NCBI RefSeq assembly: GCF_009711975.1
Contig: NZ_VIKW01000011.1
Coordinates: 51,417 to 115,416, forward strand
Source: Anabaena sp. UHCC 0204
GTDB taxonomy: Bacteria > Cyanobacteriota > Cyanobacteriia > Cyanobacteriales > Nostocaceae
Reading direction: 5' to 3'
DNA length: 64,000 nucleotides
Made by a program: the position numbers and the translations under genes. Of this stretch, positions 16,996 to 26,514 are shown piece after piece; the first letter of the stretch is position 1; each line of letters opens with the position of its first letter. A model generated the notes under the pieces. That model did not search any database. It saw only the letters and a program-made list of their open reading frames with translations, and had not been told where the DNA came from.

Positions 16996-17904
16996 CTATT
17001 TGAAAGCCACTTTCACATTAGCAACAGCAACTTCTTTTGTAGCTGCTTCAATAGGCACAGTTGCAAATGCACTAGAACCTCTAGACCACATTAGTACAGC
17101 AGGAGCTACACCCAGCGCCACACCTAGCAATATAGGAATAGGAAAACCAGCCGCCAAACTCATGACTGTAGCAAAACCAAAGTTACCTAAATAAACTAGT
17201 AAAGGTATATTCAGTTGATAATGGTCTAATTTAACCGGGTTTCTGCTCCATAACAAAGCTGCTACGGTCATAAATAAAGCACCAGTACCCATCCAACCGG
17301 CAAAGTTTTGGTAAGGCATTCCAAAGAAAGCCCCTGGTTGTTGCCAATACCAGAAGGGAAGGGAAGTTTGACTCATTGCAGGGTCAAGAACGAAATCCCA
17401 AGAAGTGAGCAGCAAAGAACCTAAAACAATTGCTCCCAAGTGACGGAACAAGCTGGGTTTTTTATCTACTTCTAAACCCGCACGCGCCAACACATAAGAA
17501 ACTAATCCTACATAAAACCATGACAGGGGAATTGTAAAAGGTACTAAACCAGAAATTTTATACCCCAGTCCACTCAAATAGCTGTAGTGACCAAAGGGAA
17601 AACCTGTGCTAGTTCCTAATAATTCACTAGTAAGAGAAATTGATAAAGATGGTATTAAAAATCCTAAAGCGCGCGCCAAACCTAAAGTTCGGTAAGCATA
17701 AAGGAACACTCCCAGCGCCCCTAAAATCATGTATACCACACCGCCACCCGCCATGCTCCACTGCATGACACTCTGACCAACCTCTGATAAGCTGACAATT
17801 AATTCAGCATTGGGAATAACAATTAATATTCCTACCAGTCCAAATACCATAGAAACGATATGGCCAATTAGGCATACGCGCTCGACGATAACAAGTTGTC
17901 TCAT
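16996..17904 (-). CDS. cruF: CruF carotenoid 1',2'-hydratase
   Basis: This 302-residue polytopic membrane protein hydrates the psi-end of gamma-carotene-type intermediates to give the 1'-hydroxyl needed for myxoxanthophyll. Family signatures include STGFPFGHYSYLSGLGYKI, VPFTIPLSWFYVG, SWDFVLDPAMS and FFGMPYQNFAGW. About seven to eight hydrophobic helices are present. I place the start at ATG 17904 rather than the TTG two codons earlier. CruG, its pathway partner, is downstream on the same strand but displaced by the 7-kb cassette. Confidence 0.88.
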   Translation of the reverse strand: MRQLVIVERVCLIGHIVSMVFGLVGILIVIPNAELIVSLSEVGQSVMQWSMAGGGVVYMILGALGVFLYAYRTLGLARALGFLIPSLSISLTSELLGTSTGFPFGHYSYLSGLGYKISGLVPFTIPLSWFYVGLVSYVLARAGLEVDKKPSLFRHLGAIVLGSLLLTSWDFVLDPAMSQTSLPFWYWQQPGAFFGMPYQNFAGWMGTGALFMTVAALLWSRNPVKLDHYQLNIPLLVYLGNFGFATVMSLAAGFPIPILLGVALGVAPAVLMWSRGSSAFATVPIEAATKEVAVANVKVAFK

Positions 17905-18175
17905 GATCAATCCTTAATGATATGCCACGTGGCTACTCAACTGCTAATAGTTTACAAAGATTTATGAACATATTTAACTAAATGTTGATCTTTATTCGCT
18001 AAAAATTAGGAATTAAAGATGAAATTAAACATTTAGAAACTTTATGGGTTCTGTAAAACTGTGAAATAATGAATGCACCTGATACTGGAAACACCAGTAT
18101 ATAGCGGTTTGTGAGGCACAGAACTTTTACATTTATCAAACCCCTAAAGCCTGTATTACTTCTAAATCCTGCTAT

Positions 18176-18601
18176 ATGTCAATTTTAAAAAAGATCCCTT
18201 GGTTTTCCCTCACACTTGTATTATTGAGTTACAGTACATTGGGCTGGGTAATATTTGAAGAAAAAGCCCATTGGTATATCTGGCTGATAACTGTGGTAAC
18301 TATTCTGCTGTCGTTAATATGTGTTACCAACCCCTGGTTAAAACTCAATCAGTGTTTTAGTATCTTGTTTAAGTCAAACGCTAGGACTTTTGGCGTGACT
18401 GTCTTAGCCGCTTTACTATTTTTTCTGATGATTGCCTGGTTTCGAGTATTTCTTGATACTTTACTTATTTTGTGTGCGACTATCTTAGCGAAAATAGACT
18501 TTCAATCAGTTGGTTTAAAACCAGCATTAGCTTTTGGATGTACGTTTCTTTGCTCACTGCTAGGTTTAGCATTGGGGGCATTCCTTAATCAGCAGATTTA
18601 A
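18176..18601 (+). CDS. Small conserved membrane protein (141 aa)
   Basis: Four or five hydrophobic helices fill most of this 141-residue protein (SLTLVLLSYSTLGWVIF, WLITVVTILLSLICV, VTVLAALLFFLMIAWF, LLILCATILA, ALAFGCTFLCSLLGLALGAF). It resembles conserved cyanobacterial membrane proteins of unknown role; no motif suggests a reaction. It is divergent from cruF across 271 bp. Confidence 0.6.
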   Translation: MSILKKIPWFSLTLVLLSYSTLGWVIFEEKAHWYIWLITVVTILLSLICVTNPWLKLNQCFSILFKSNARTFGVTVLAALLFFLMIAWFRVFLDTLLILCATILAKIDFQSVGLKPALAFGCTFLCSLLGLALGAFLNQQI

Positions 18602-18656
18602 AATTAGTCACTGGTCATTAATTTGTTAATGCAGCAGATTGCAGATCACTGAGTAG

Positions 18657-18721
18657 GGGCGAAGCATTCGGGCGATAAATTATCGGTTTTTTCCCAAGTT
18701 TATTTTCCGAATGCTTCGCCC
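18657..18721. repeat. Dispersed inverted repeat GGGCGAAGCATTCGG
   Basis: 15-bp perfect arms (18657-18671 and 18707-18721) enclose a 35-nt AT-rich loop between convergent genes. A further partial copy follows (CCGAATGCTGATGCTTCC). This palindrome family is widespread in cyanobacterial intergenic DNA. It may also serve as a bidirectional terminator for rpmA and the membrane gene. Confidence 0.8.
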
Positions 18722-18794
18722 TTACACCGAATGCTGATGCTTCCAGTCCCTTCAGGGATAAGCCCTTACATCGAATCCTGCTGTAACTTAATGA

Positions 18795-19079
18795 CTAGCT
18801 TGCTACTGCTTCTACTGCTGCTACTGCTACTGGATAAACGCTAATTTTCTTCCGGCTTTTACCCTTTCTTTCAAAGGTAACTACACCGTCAACTAGCGCA
18901 AACAAGGTATCATCACTACCAATGCCAACATTGTTACCAGGGTGAACTTTAGTGCCACGCTGACGGATAAGAATGTTACCCGCACGTACAGTTTGTCCAC
19001 CATAACGCTTTACGCCCAGTCTTTGAGCATTAGAGTCGCGTCCGTTACGCGTACTACCAGTTCCTTTCTTATGAGCCAT
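18795..19079 (-). CDS. rpmA: 50S ribosomal protein L27
   Basis: This 94-residue protein of the large ribosomal subunit helps place tRNA at the peptidyl-transferase centre. The N terminus [15 protein letters not shown] and the following [20 protein letters not shown] are diagnostic. There is no N-terminal cleavage extension. It lies 147 bp after rplU in the usual L21-L27 order and is presumably co-transcribed. Confidence 0.98.
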   Translation of the reverse strand: MAHKKGTGSTRNGRDSNAQRLGVKRYGGQTVRAGNILIRQRGTKVHPGNNVGIGSDDTLFALVDGVVTFERKGKSRKKISVYPVAVAAVEAVAS

Positions 19080-19226
19080 AATTTCCTCTTTTCTATTTAC
19101 TCTATTTATTCCAGGTTGCTAGTTATCTAGTTTAAGCTGGTGATTGGTAATTGGTGATTAGGAAGATAAATTTTCATTACTCTTCTTATCTCTTGCTGAT
19201 TGCCTAACTAGCAACTTAAACCTTAT

Positions 19227-19646
19227 TTATGATTCCTCAGAGGATTCGTCCGCAGTTTCTTCTACGAAGTCAGCATCAATAACTGGACCTTCAGCACTAG
19301 TAGGTGCTTCTTCGTAAGCTAAAACTTCGCCGTTGAGATTGATAGAATTAATCAAAAATCTGGTGATTTCCTGGCGGTGTCCCCGTTTTTTGCGGGTTTT
19401 CTTTTTAGGTTTCATCTTATACACCAGGACTTTGCGACCTCTAAAATGTCGCATGATTGTCCCTTCGACGGTTGCACCTTCTACTAAAGGTTGTCCAATA
19501 GAAACTGTACCTTCGTGGTTTACAAGTAATACTGCGTTGATAGTAACTTTTTCATCTGGTTCGGCATTTAGTAGTTCAATGTCGTAAAAGCGACCTGCTT
19601 CTACTTTCATTTGTTTACCGCCAGTTTCAATAATTGCGTAGGTCAT
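19227..19646 (-). CDS. rplU: 50S ribosomal protein L21
   Basis: This 139-residue 23S rRNA-binding protein starts [21 protein letters not shown] and contains the basic [15 protein letters not shown] segment typical of L21. An acidic C-terminal tail ([24 protein letters not shown] region) extends beyond the E. coli length, as in other cyanobacteria. It is first gene of the rplU-rpmA pair. Confidence 0.97.
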   Translation of the reverse strand: MTYAIIETGGKQMKVEAGRFYDIELLNAEPDEKVTINAVLLVNHEGTVSIGQPLVEGATVEGTIMRHFRGRKVLVYKMKPKKKTRKKRGHRQEITRFLINSINLNGEVLAYEEAPTSAEGPVIDADFVEETADESSEES

Positions 19647-20041
19647 TCAATCGTCCTTGAGGTTGCCGTACAGGTAGCTGGTTATAATCTCTTGTAGAGA
19701 CGCTATTTATAGCTTTTGCCAGCTTTTGCAGTATGTCTACCTGATCCGAGCAGGAATTAGACAGACAATCTAATATATTACCTGACGGGTTGCTAATCAG
19801 TCAACCTTTGAGGAAATATAATTTTATTTTCCAGTGATCTCCGAAAAGGTAATTCTTGAGTTTGTAGTTAATGCTGACACAGACAGAATGAAAATTTAAC
19901 CAATCTGAGTAGCCTGATAAGTTGCTCAGATTTTTTTATATCCCACTATAAGATTTTTCATAAATAACTTAAGATGTTTATAGTCCTATAAATCAATAGA
20001 GTTCAGAAGATTGTATTGTCCTCTAACTAAATTTTTATTAC
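19647..20041. other. rplU leader and unexplained transcribed-looking spacer
   Basis: This 395-bp region between divergent genes has the rplU promoter and leader at the left. It also contains a good plus-strand terminator (19902-19937) with no plus-strand gene before it. A TATAAT box lies at 19683-19688 on the plus strand, so a ~200-nt small RNA from about 19695 to 19935 is possible. Confidence 0.45.
19902..19937 (+). terminator. Strong rho-independent terminator without an upstream gene
   Basis: AATCTGAGTAGC and GTTGCTCAGATT make a 12-bp stem (two G-U pairs) with a 7-nt loop, followed by TTTTT. Confidence 0.75.
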
Positions 20042-21139
20042 ATGAACATGAAAAGAATTGAAGTTGAACAAAGAACTATTTTTGTGGGTTTAGCTGGTAG
20101 TTATGGTTATGGCTTAAATCGTCCTGATTCTGACTATGATTATCGTGGTGTATTTATTGCTCCCAAACGCTATTATTTGGGATTTGATAGTATTGAACAA
20201 AAAGATTCTGGTTGGGATGAACCAGGGATATTTCCGTTTATAGATGGTAATGAAGATACGGTTATTTATGAATTAAGGAAAGTTCTCCATTTATTGGCGG
20301 GTGCAAATCCCAATGTTTTAGAATTGCTGTGGTTGAATAATTATCCGTTTATAACTAATGTCGGACAACATTTAATTAATCATCGCCGTTTATTTTTGAG
20401 CAAAAAGGTAAAACATACTTATTCTGGTTATGCTTTTGCTCAAATTAAGAAGATGGAAACTCACCGTAAATGGTTGTTAAATCCACCGACTAAAAAACCC
20501 ATTCCCTCGGATTTTGATATTACTGAGGAAATCCCTTTAAGCAAAGATGAGTTAAATGCTTTTTTGGAATATCTGTATCTTTTAATTAGGGGAAAAATTG
20601 AGTTTTTGGAAGAAGCAGAACAGTTATATAAATTGCTGACGGCGGATATTGATTTTAAAGGGGTTTTGAAACAATATACTTTAGCAGATGAAACTTTAGA
20701 ATATACCCAAAATTTAACTCATGGGCGTAAAGATTTTATTCGTCTTTTACAAAAAAGTCAAAGTTATCAAATTGCATTGAGAGAATGGAAGGCTTATATA
20801 TCTTGGCAGGAAAATAGAAATCCTGCTAGAGCCGAGATGGAAAAAAAATCAGGTTATGATTTAAAACATGGAATGCACTGTATTAGATTGTTACGCAGTG
20901 GGTTAGAAATTTTGCAGCGGGGAGAAGTGATTGTAGATAGAAACTTAGCTGGTGATCTTGATAATTTAAAATCTATTTTGCGGGGTGATTATAGTTATGA
21001 AGAGTTGATGAAAATAGCCAATGATTTGGTTGCTCAAATGGATGTTTTTTATGAGCAATCTAGTTTACCACATCGTCCAGATTTGGAACAAATTAATGAT
21101 TTGTGTATGGAGTTGGTAGAAATGCAAGGTTGGCGTTAA
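20042..21139 (+). CDS. Predicted nucleotidyltransferase (pol beta superfamily, YcgL-like)
   Basis: This 365-residue protein has the minimal nucleotidyltransferase signature GSYGYGLNRPDSDYD (residues ~19-33) followed by RGVF, as in COG3541-type proteins often encoded by phages and bacteria. The C-terminal two thirds are helical, with HGMHCIRLLRSGLEIL. Substrate is unknown; family relatives transfer nucleotides to small molecules or proteins. ATG 20042 and 20048 are both possible starts. The gene stands alone, divergent from rplU. Confidence 0.75.
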   Translation: MNMKRIEVEQRTIFVGLAGSYGYGLNRPDSDYDYRGVFIAPKRYYLGFDSIEQKDSGWDEPGIFPFIDGNEDTVIYELRKVLHLLAGANPNVLELLWLNNYPFITNVGQHLINHRRLFLSKKVKHTYSGYAFAQIKKMETHRKWLLNPPTKKPIPSDFDITEEIPLSKDELNAFLEYLYLLIRGKIEFLEEAEQLYKLLTADIDFKGVLKQYTLADETLEYTQNLTHGRKDFIRLLQKSQSYQIALREWKAYISWQENRNPARAEMEKKSGYDLKHGMHCIRLLRSGLEILQRGEVIVDRNLAGDLDNLKSILRGDYSYEELMKIANDLVAQMDVFYEQSSLPHRPDLEQINDLCMELVEMQGWR

Positions 21140-21232
21140 AAATAGTCGAAGTATAGGATTTAAGGATGAACAGGATTAACAGCCCTAACTAGATGACTAT
21201 AGCGGTTATCGCCCTTGATGCAATACAATCGA

Positions 21233-21251
21233 GGGCGCAGGCCCTGCGCCC
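21233..21251. repeat. Palindrome GGGCGCAGG/CCTGCGCCC
   Basis: Perfect 9-bp arms around one base, inside the dispersed TAGCGGTT...CGAGGGCGCAGG element, lie between convergent genes. Confidence 0.75.
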
Positions 21252-21327
21252 CTACAGGGTTTGCGGTTGGGTGAATGTATCTCACAAAGAGTGCGTTATG
21301 CTGTAGATAACGCACCTATGCTATTTC

Positions 21328-22419
21328 CTATACATTAAACCGGAATAACATTACATCACCTTCTTGGACAATATATTCCTTTCCTTCACTTCTGACTAAG
21401 CCTTTTTCTTTTGTTGCATTCATTGAACCATGAGTTACTAAATCGTTATAAGCAACAGTTTCTGCACGAATAAATCCCCGTTCAAAGTCAGAGTGAATGA
21501 CTCCTGCGGCTTGGGGTGCAGACATTCCGGCGTTAATTGTCCAAGCACGGGTTTCTTTTGGTCCACAGGTGAAATATGTGCGTAAACCTAAAAGTGTATA
21601 AGTTGCCCGAATTAAAGATTTTAAACCGCCTTCTTTGACACCCAAAGATTCTAGAAAATCGGCTTTATCTGCTTCTGGTAATTCTACTAATTCCGCTTCT
21701 ACTTGTGCGGAAACAATGACAACTTGGGCATTTTCTTGTGCAGCAACTTCTCGGACTTTCTCAACAAAATTATTACCTGTTGCTAAGTCATCTTCAGAAA
21801 CATTAGCAGCGTAAATGATTGGTTTATTAGTAAGTAATCCTAAACCTTTAATAATTTCGGCTTCTTCGGTACTCAATTCTATTTGACGAACTGATTTACC
21901 TTCATTTAAAGCGGCGGCTAATTTTTCCAAAACTGTAATTTCAAACTGGGCATCTTTGCTAGTGCGTGCTAGTTTGCGAGTTCTATCAATGCGTTTTTCA
22001 ATTTGGAATAAGTCGGATAAACCAAGCTCTAAATTAATGATTTCAATATCCCGCGCTGGGTCAACAGAACCCGCAACGTGAATGATATCATCATTTTCAA
22101 AACAACGAACTACATGAACGATCGCATCAACTTCTCGAATGTGAGATAAAAATTGATTACCTAGTCCTTCACCTTGACTTGCACCTTTGACTAAGCCGGC
22201 AATATCTACAAATTCTACACGGGCGGGGACAATTTGTACTGATGTAGCAATTTTCGCCAGAACGTTTAACCGGTCGTCTGGTACGGAAACAATGCCAACA
22301 TTCGGTTCGATGGTGCAAAATGGGAAATTAGCCGCTTCAGCTTTGGCATTAGCGACTACAGCGTTAAATAAGGTTGATTTTCCGACGTTGGGAAGTCCGA
22401 CAATTCCGGCTCTTAGCAT
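21328..22419 (-). CDS. ychF: Redox-regulated ATPase YchF (Obg-family)
   Basis: This 363-residue P-loop protein binds ribosomes and hydrolyses ATP. The G1 loop GLPNVGKST starts at residue 7 when translation begins at MLRAGIVG. I choose that ATG at 22419 because an eight-codon upstream extension is not seen in the family. G3 is DIAG, and the G4 position reads NVSE instead of NKxD, the feature giving YchF its ATP preference. The C-terminal TGS-like domain ends FERGFIRAETV and a VQEGDVMLFRFNV tail. Normal length. Confidence 0.96.
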   Translation of the reverse strand: MLRAGIVGLPNVGKSTLFNAVVANAKAEAANFPFCTIEPNVGIVSVPDDRLNVLAKIATSVQIVPARVEFVDIAGLVKGASQGEGLGNQFLSHIREVDAIVHVVRCFENDDIIHVAGSVDPARDIEIINLELGLSDLFQIEKRIDRTRKLARTSKDAQFEITVLEKLAAALNEGKSVRQIELSTEEAEIIKGLGLLTNKPIIYAANVSEDDLATGNNFVEKVREVAAQENAQVVIVSAQVEAELVELPEADKADFLESLGVKEGGLKSLIRATYTLLGLRTYFTCGPKETRAWTINAGMSAPQAAGVIHSDFERGFIRAETVAYNDLVTHGSMNATKEKGLVRSEGKEYIVQEGDVMLFRFNV

Positions 22420-22456
22420 TTTCGATTTTGAATGTGGTTTCAATTATAAGGATAAT

Positions 22457-22684
22457 TCAAACGGGTTGAGGAATGGTTTGAGGAATTGGACCTGGTACGG
22501 TTTGAGGAATGGGACTGGGTACAGTTTGGGGAATGGGTCCTGGTACGGTTTGGGGAATTGGTTCTGGGACTGGTTCTGGTGCGGGTGAGGGAATGGTGGG
22601 TTCTGGTGTAGGGTGAGGACGGGGGTTTGGTTCAGGAGTGGGAATTTGGGGTTCGGGGATGGAGATAGCAGCGGGATTAATCAT
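22457..22684 (-). CDS. Proline-rich tandem-repeat peptide (75 aa)
   Basis: This 75-codon frame encodes repeats of PxPEP and then of PIPQTVPG (8 residues, 24-bp DNA period, four units). It has no cysteine or hydrophobic segment. It sits between the repeat membrane protein and ychF on the same strand, 86 bp and 37 bp from each. A Pro-rich polypeptide of this regularity suggests a flexible extracellular or spacer peptide. Alternatively the DNA repeat is simply open in frame by its 24-bp period. Translation is not proven. Confidence 0.45.
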   Translation of the reverse strand: MINPAAISIPEPQIPTPEPNPRPHPTPEPTIPSPAPEPVPEPIPQTVPGPIPQTVPSPIPQTVPGPIPQTIPQPV

Positions 22685-22717
22685 GGTAAGTCCAACTTGA
22701 TGAGTAAAAAATGTGAT

Positions 22718-22741
22718 AGAGACGCTCCATGGAACGTCTCT
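22718..22741. repeat. AGAGACG-TCCATGGA-CGTCTCT palindrome
   Basis: This near-perfect 24-bp palindrome has one mismatch. The same family is perfect at 61537-61566. Confidence 0.8.
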
Positions 22742-22770
22742 ACATTGAAAAACTATGGTTGAATCTGTTT

Positions 22771-25700
22771 CTAAATAAAGAGAGTGGGAGTAATGACGGC
22801 TAAAACTCCACCTATGGCTGACGCGATGAGGGAGACAAAAGCGGCGTTAAATAGCCACCAAGCAGCGTCCGCAAGGGCTTTTTTACTATCAATTGCTTGC
22901 TGTTTGGCTTGTTCTCTCATTGCTTGGAGTCTTCTTTGGGTTTCTTGCTGAATGCGATCTGCTTGACGTAAGACACTATCTCGCGCTCTTTCAATCCGAT
23001 TAATAATGTGATTAGCTTGCTCTGGGGAGATATCTCGACGAGAACTGAGAAGCGCAACTAGGGTATCACGGTCGAATTGACTTAAGCGATCGCGCAATGC
23101 TTCAAATCCTGCTTGCGGGTCGTCAAATATTTTAGCAAAATCGTGTTGGATGCCTTCATAATTGAGTTCAGGACGGTTTAAGGAGTTGAGATAGTCACGA
23201 ATTCTCCCAAAAATACTATCAACGAGCGATCGCATTCTTTGCTGAATTTGTTCAAATTGTTGAACTATGGAGTCACGCACGGATTCAATTTGGTCAACAA
23301 TTCTGTTTGCTTCTGCTTCCGAAATATCTTCACGTTGGGAAAGTAAGGCTACCAATGTAGAACGGTCGAATTTAGAAAGACGATCATTTAAAGTCCCTAA
23401 ACCTGCGCGAGGTGAAGATAGTAATAGTTGCAAATCGCGTTTAATTCCATCAGGATTCAATTCTTCTTTGTTGGTGTTGCGGAGATAATTTTCCAAATTT
23501 GCTTCAAAATCTACCACTTGTTTAGTCGTGCGTTTGGCTAAACGTTGGGGTGCTTTAATAATATTAGCGATCGCTTGTTGAACAGAATCAATTATTTGAT
23601 TAACTTGTTCTTCACTTAAATCTTCCCGTGTAGCCAGCAGTTTCACTAATGTTTCCCGATCAAAATGGGACAAGCGATCGCGTAATGCAACAGCACCTTT
23701 TTTGGGGTCATCTAACAACTTCTGCAAATCTCGCTGAATACCTTCTGGGTTCAGTTCTTCCAAGTTAGTATTTCGCAAATATTCAGCTATAGCTGTTGTT
23801 GTTTGTTCATATTGCTCTTGTGCTTTTTCAGTAACTTTTCGCGGTGCTTGAAGAACATTATTGCGGACTTTCTCTAAAGAATCTAGAGTTTGGTTAATTT
23901 CTTCTTCACTTAAATCTTGACGTTGATTTAATAATTGAACTAAAGTATCTCTATCGAATTGCGATAAGCGAAAACGCAAAATATTTATTCCGGCTTGTGG
24001 ATCTTCTAAAAGCACTTGGAAATCACGCTTAATGGCATCAGGATTGAGTTCTTCTTTATGAGTATTTCGCAAATAATCCTCTACCCTTTGACGCAACTCA
24101 TTAGCTTGGTTTCTAGATTGTTCTTGCAATTCTCTAGCTTGATCAATAATATTATCGCGAGTGCTTTCGAGTTGACCAATAATATTATTAACTTCCTCTT
24201 CGCTGAGATTATGACGTTCTTGGAGTAATGGAAAGAAGGTATCCCGATTAAATTTACTCAACCGCTCTTGTAACTCTTCAAAACTAGCGTCTGAGTCTTC
24301 CAGGATAGCTCTAAAATTGCGTTCAATCGCTTCTGGAGTCAATTCTTCTGTTTTAGCATTCCGTAAATAATCCTCTATTTGACTGCGAAGCCGTTGTGAT
24401 TTTTCTTGTTTTTCTGCCTGTTGAACAATTGGTAAAACTTCTTGACGAATATTTTCTAATTGTTCAGAAATTTCTCTTCTCCTATCTTCGCTAAAATCTC
24501 CTCGTTGTTGGAGTAAATTACGAAAATAATTTTGATTTATTTCTTCTAAATTATGACGGACTTGACTGGGGTTAGCATTAGGGTCATAAATTACTTCTCG
24601 AAATTCCTCTTGAATTGTGAGGCGATTAAAATGCCAAGGGAAAGAATTGAGAATATAATCTTCTACATCTGCCTTGATTGTATTCTCAGGTTGTGTAGAG
24701 AATATTCCTCCTAATTGATTACCTATTTTACTCGCTTGTTCAGTTGTTTGGTTAGCAACCTGTTTGACTTGCTCAATAATTTTATTAACATCAACATCTT
24801 GAACTTGACTACCGATTTTTTTCAATTCAGTGGTGATTTCTTGAACATTAATATCAGAAATATTAGCTCTTTCTAATATTGCTGTTCCTGCTGCACCTAA
24901 ACCATATTGAACAGCTTGATTGAGGAAACCATTTCTTTGTTTGCCATTTCCATTACCAACAGTTATTAGTTGTTGCAGCCTTTCACCTAGTTTTTCTGAT
25001 TTTAATTCTTCTGGACTAGCAGACTTCAATAAATCAATTACTTTTTCTGTTGTACTTTGTCGGTTTAATACTTGCTTCCAAGCATCCTCTAGTTGGTCAG
25101 CAATTTTATTAACATCCTCCGCAGAAAAGTCTGTTCGAGTTCTGATTAAATCCACAAAAGTCTGACGATTGATATTTTCTAACAATTTACTATCTCTGAT
25201 ATCTCGCAAATCTACATCTTTTAACAACTGATCAAATTGATTTCTAATTTCCTTGATATCTAGTTGTGGTAACTGTAAAGAACTCAAAGAAGTTTGCAAA
25301 GTATTTCTAAGACTATCAGGATCAAAACCAGAAGTTAATTCTCGACGCACTGCGGCAGTAATTTCTTCAGCCGTAGAAACCATTTGTTTTTGAGCAACAT
25401 TAGCACCAATAGCTGAAGTTGCTGTCCCCAACAAACCTTGAATACCGGAAGTTACAGTGCTAATAAAAGAACCAATTAATGAACCTACTGCATTAGAACC
25501 TAGCCACATGATGACAGTGAAATAAGTAGACCAAATAACGACACTGATTATTGCTCCTAAAAATGTACTTTGAATTAAACTCAATTTAACTGCCAAAAAA
25601 CAAGCAATAAATAAGGCAATACTAGAAGAAAAAATTGCCCAAGTCCCAACTTTAGCTTCAACTTTGCGAATACTTCCGCCTAATGTTTGTGGATCATCAA

Positions 25701-25929
25701 CATCAGAATATGCACCAGTTCCTATGGCAGAAATTCCCGCAGCTACAGAGAGATTTGTGAATAATAATTGAAAAGCAAATGCCATGAGGACACCTGATAA
25801 CAATGCCACAAAAAATTTAGGACTAGAGAAAATAAGTGGTATTTGTGCTGGAATTAAGGCATTTATTGGTGCTAATCCTAAATGTAGATAGCACCATGAA
25901 AAATCCATGAATGAATTTAAATCAATCAT
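22771..25929 (-). CDS. Large membrane protein with six or seven ~98-residue helical repeats
   Basis: This 1052-residue protein has three or four N-terminal TM helices (about residues 30-165) and a Gly/Ala-rich segment. A long soluble region follows with six tandem ~98-residue units (about 420-1007), plus a diverged unit at 215-310, then a C-terminal TM helix (1020-1050). Each unit follows DYLRNTxxEELxPxxIxRDF, DPxAG, RLSxFDRDTLVxLL, RxDLSEEExNxII and a coiled-coil tail. Both ends are membrane-anchored, so the repeats could form a rod or loop. No family is recognised; I give no enzymatic role. Confidence 0.75.
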   Translation of the reverse strand: MIDLNSFMDFSWCYLHLGLAPINALIPAQIPLIFSSPKFFVALLSGVLMAFAFQLLFTNLSVAAGISAIGTGAYSDVDDPQTLGGSIRKVEAKVGTWAIFSSSIALFIACFLAVKLSLIQSTFLGAIISVVIWSTYFTVIMWLGSNAVGSLIGSFISTVTSGIQGLLGTATSAIGANVAQKQMVSTAEEITAAVRRELTSGFDPDSLRNTLQTSLSSLQLPQLDIKEIRNQFDQLLKDVDLRDIRDSKLLENINRQTFVDLIRTRTDFSAEDVNKIADQLEDAWKQVLNRQSTTEKVIDLLKSASPEELKSEKLGERLQQLITVGNGNGKQRNGFLNQAVQYGLGAAGTAILERANISDINVQEITTELKKIGSQVQDVDVNKIIEQVKQVANQTTEQASKIGNQLGGIFSTQPENTIKADVEDYILNSFPWHFNRLTIQEEFREVIYDPNANPSQVRHNLEEINQNYFRNLLQQRGDFSEDRRREISEQLENIRQEVLPIVQQAEKQEKSQRLRSQIEDYLRNAKTEELTPEAIERNFRAILEDSDASFEELQERLSKFNRDTFFPLLQERHNLSEEEVNNIIGQLESTRDNIIDQARELQEQSRNQANELRQRVEDYLRNTHKEELNPDAIKRDFQVLLEDPQAGINILRFRLSQFDRDTLVQLLNQRQDLSEEEINQTLDSLEKVRNNVLQAPRKVTEKAQEQYEQTTTAIAEYLRNTNLEELNPEGIQRDLQKLLDDPKKGAVALRDRLSHFDRETLVKLLATREDLSEEQVNQIIDSVQQAIANIIKAPQRLAKRTTKQVVDFEANLENYLRNTNKEELNPDGIKRDLQLLLSSPRAGLGTLNDRLSKFDRSTLVALLSQREDISEAEANRIVDQIESVRDSIVQQFEQIQQRMRSLVDSIFGRIRDYLNSLNRPELNYEGIQHDFAKIFDDPQAGFEALRDRLSQFDRDTLVALLSSRRDISPEQANHIINRIERARDSVLRQADRIQQETQRRLQAMREQAKQQAIDSKKALADAAWWLFNAAFVSLIASAIGGVLAVITPTLFI

Positions 25930-26514
25930 TGTTTTCTCCTGTAATTTGAAGTAATAAATGTATAAAATTGGTGAATAAAAATACCCCCTAAATACTCAAA
26001 TTTCAGTAATCATCTTCTAGGAATAATACTTGTTACTACCAGGATCAAAAGACTATCTATTACTCATGTATATATAGGAAGTAAATCTAGTAGTAGATGT
26101 TTGCCTCTTGCTCCTGACAGATGAAATGAGCAAACAATTTTTCATTACGAGTGATACTTACTCTATGCTTCGCTTTTTAGGTAAGTAAAATCTGGTTTTA
26201 GTTGAAATCTGCAAATGTGATTGTATACATATATTAATATTAGCTCTATCTATTCTCTCAAGTCTTCTACCATTCGACACATTAATCCAAGATAACTCTC
26301 TCGCAATAGCCCCCTCTTTTGAAACATCCTCTGTAAGTAATTATTAACTATAATTGCTTAATTTATGAGTGAGAAATTTATCGCTATCTCCAAGAGGTAT
26401 TTAATAATTCTGAAGAGAGAATTGCCAATCTCGATAGAGAACAAAAATAAGGAGAAAAGCATAGTTTTTGAGGAAATATGCTTTAATTAAGGTAGACAAC
26501 CAAAACTATGCACT
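25930..26514. other. AT-rich intergenic region
   Basis: 585 bp between divergent genes. It holds an 8-bp inverted repeat AAAGCATA/TATGCTTT near 26456-26484, just upstream of the small gene at 26515, and a short open frame (26366-26491) with no recognisable product. Nothing else was identified. Confidence 0.5.

Noticed and set aside
26366-26491. 41-codon frame upstream of the small gene at 26515
   Set aside because: Poor ribosome binding site, AT-rich composition and no recognisable features; chance open frame is likely.
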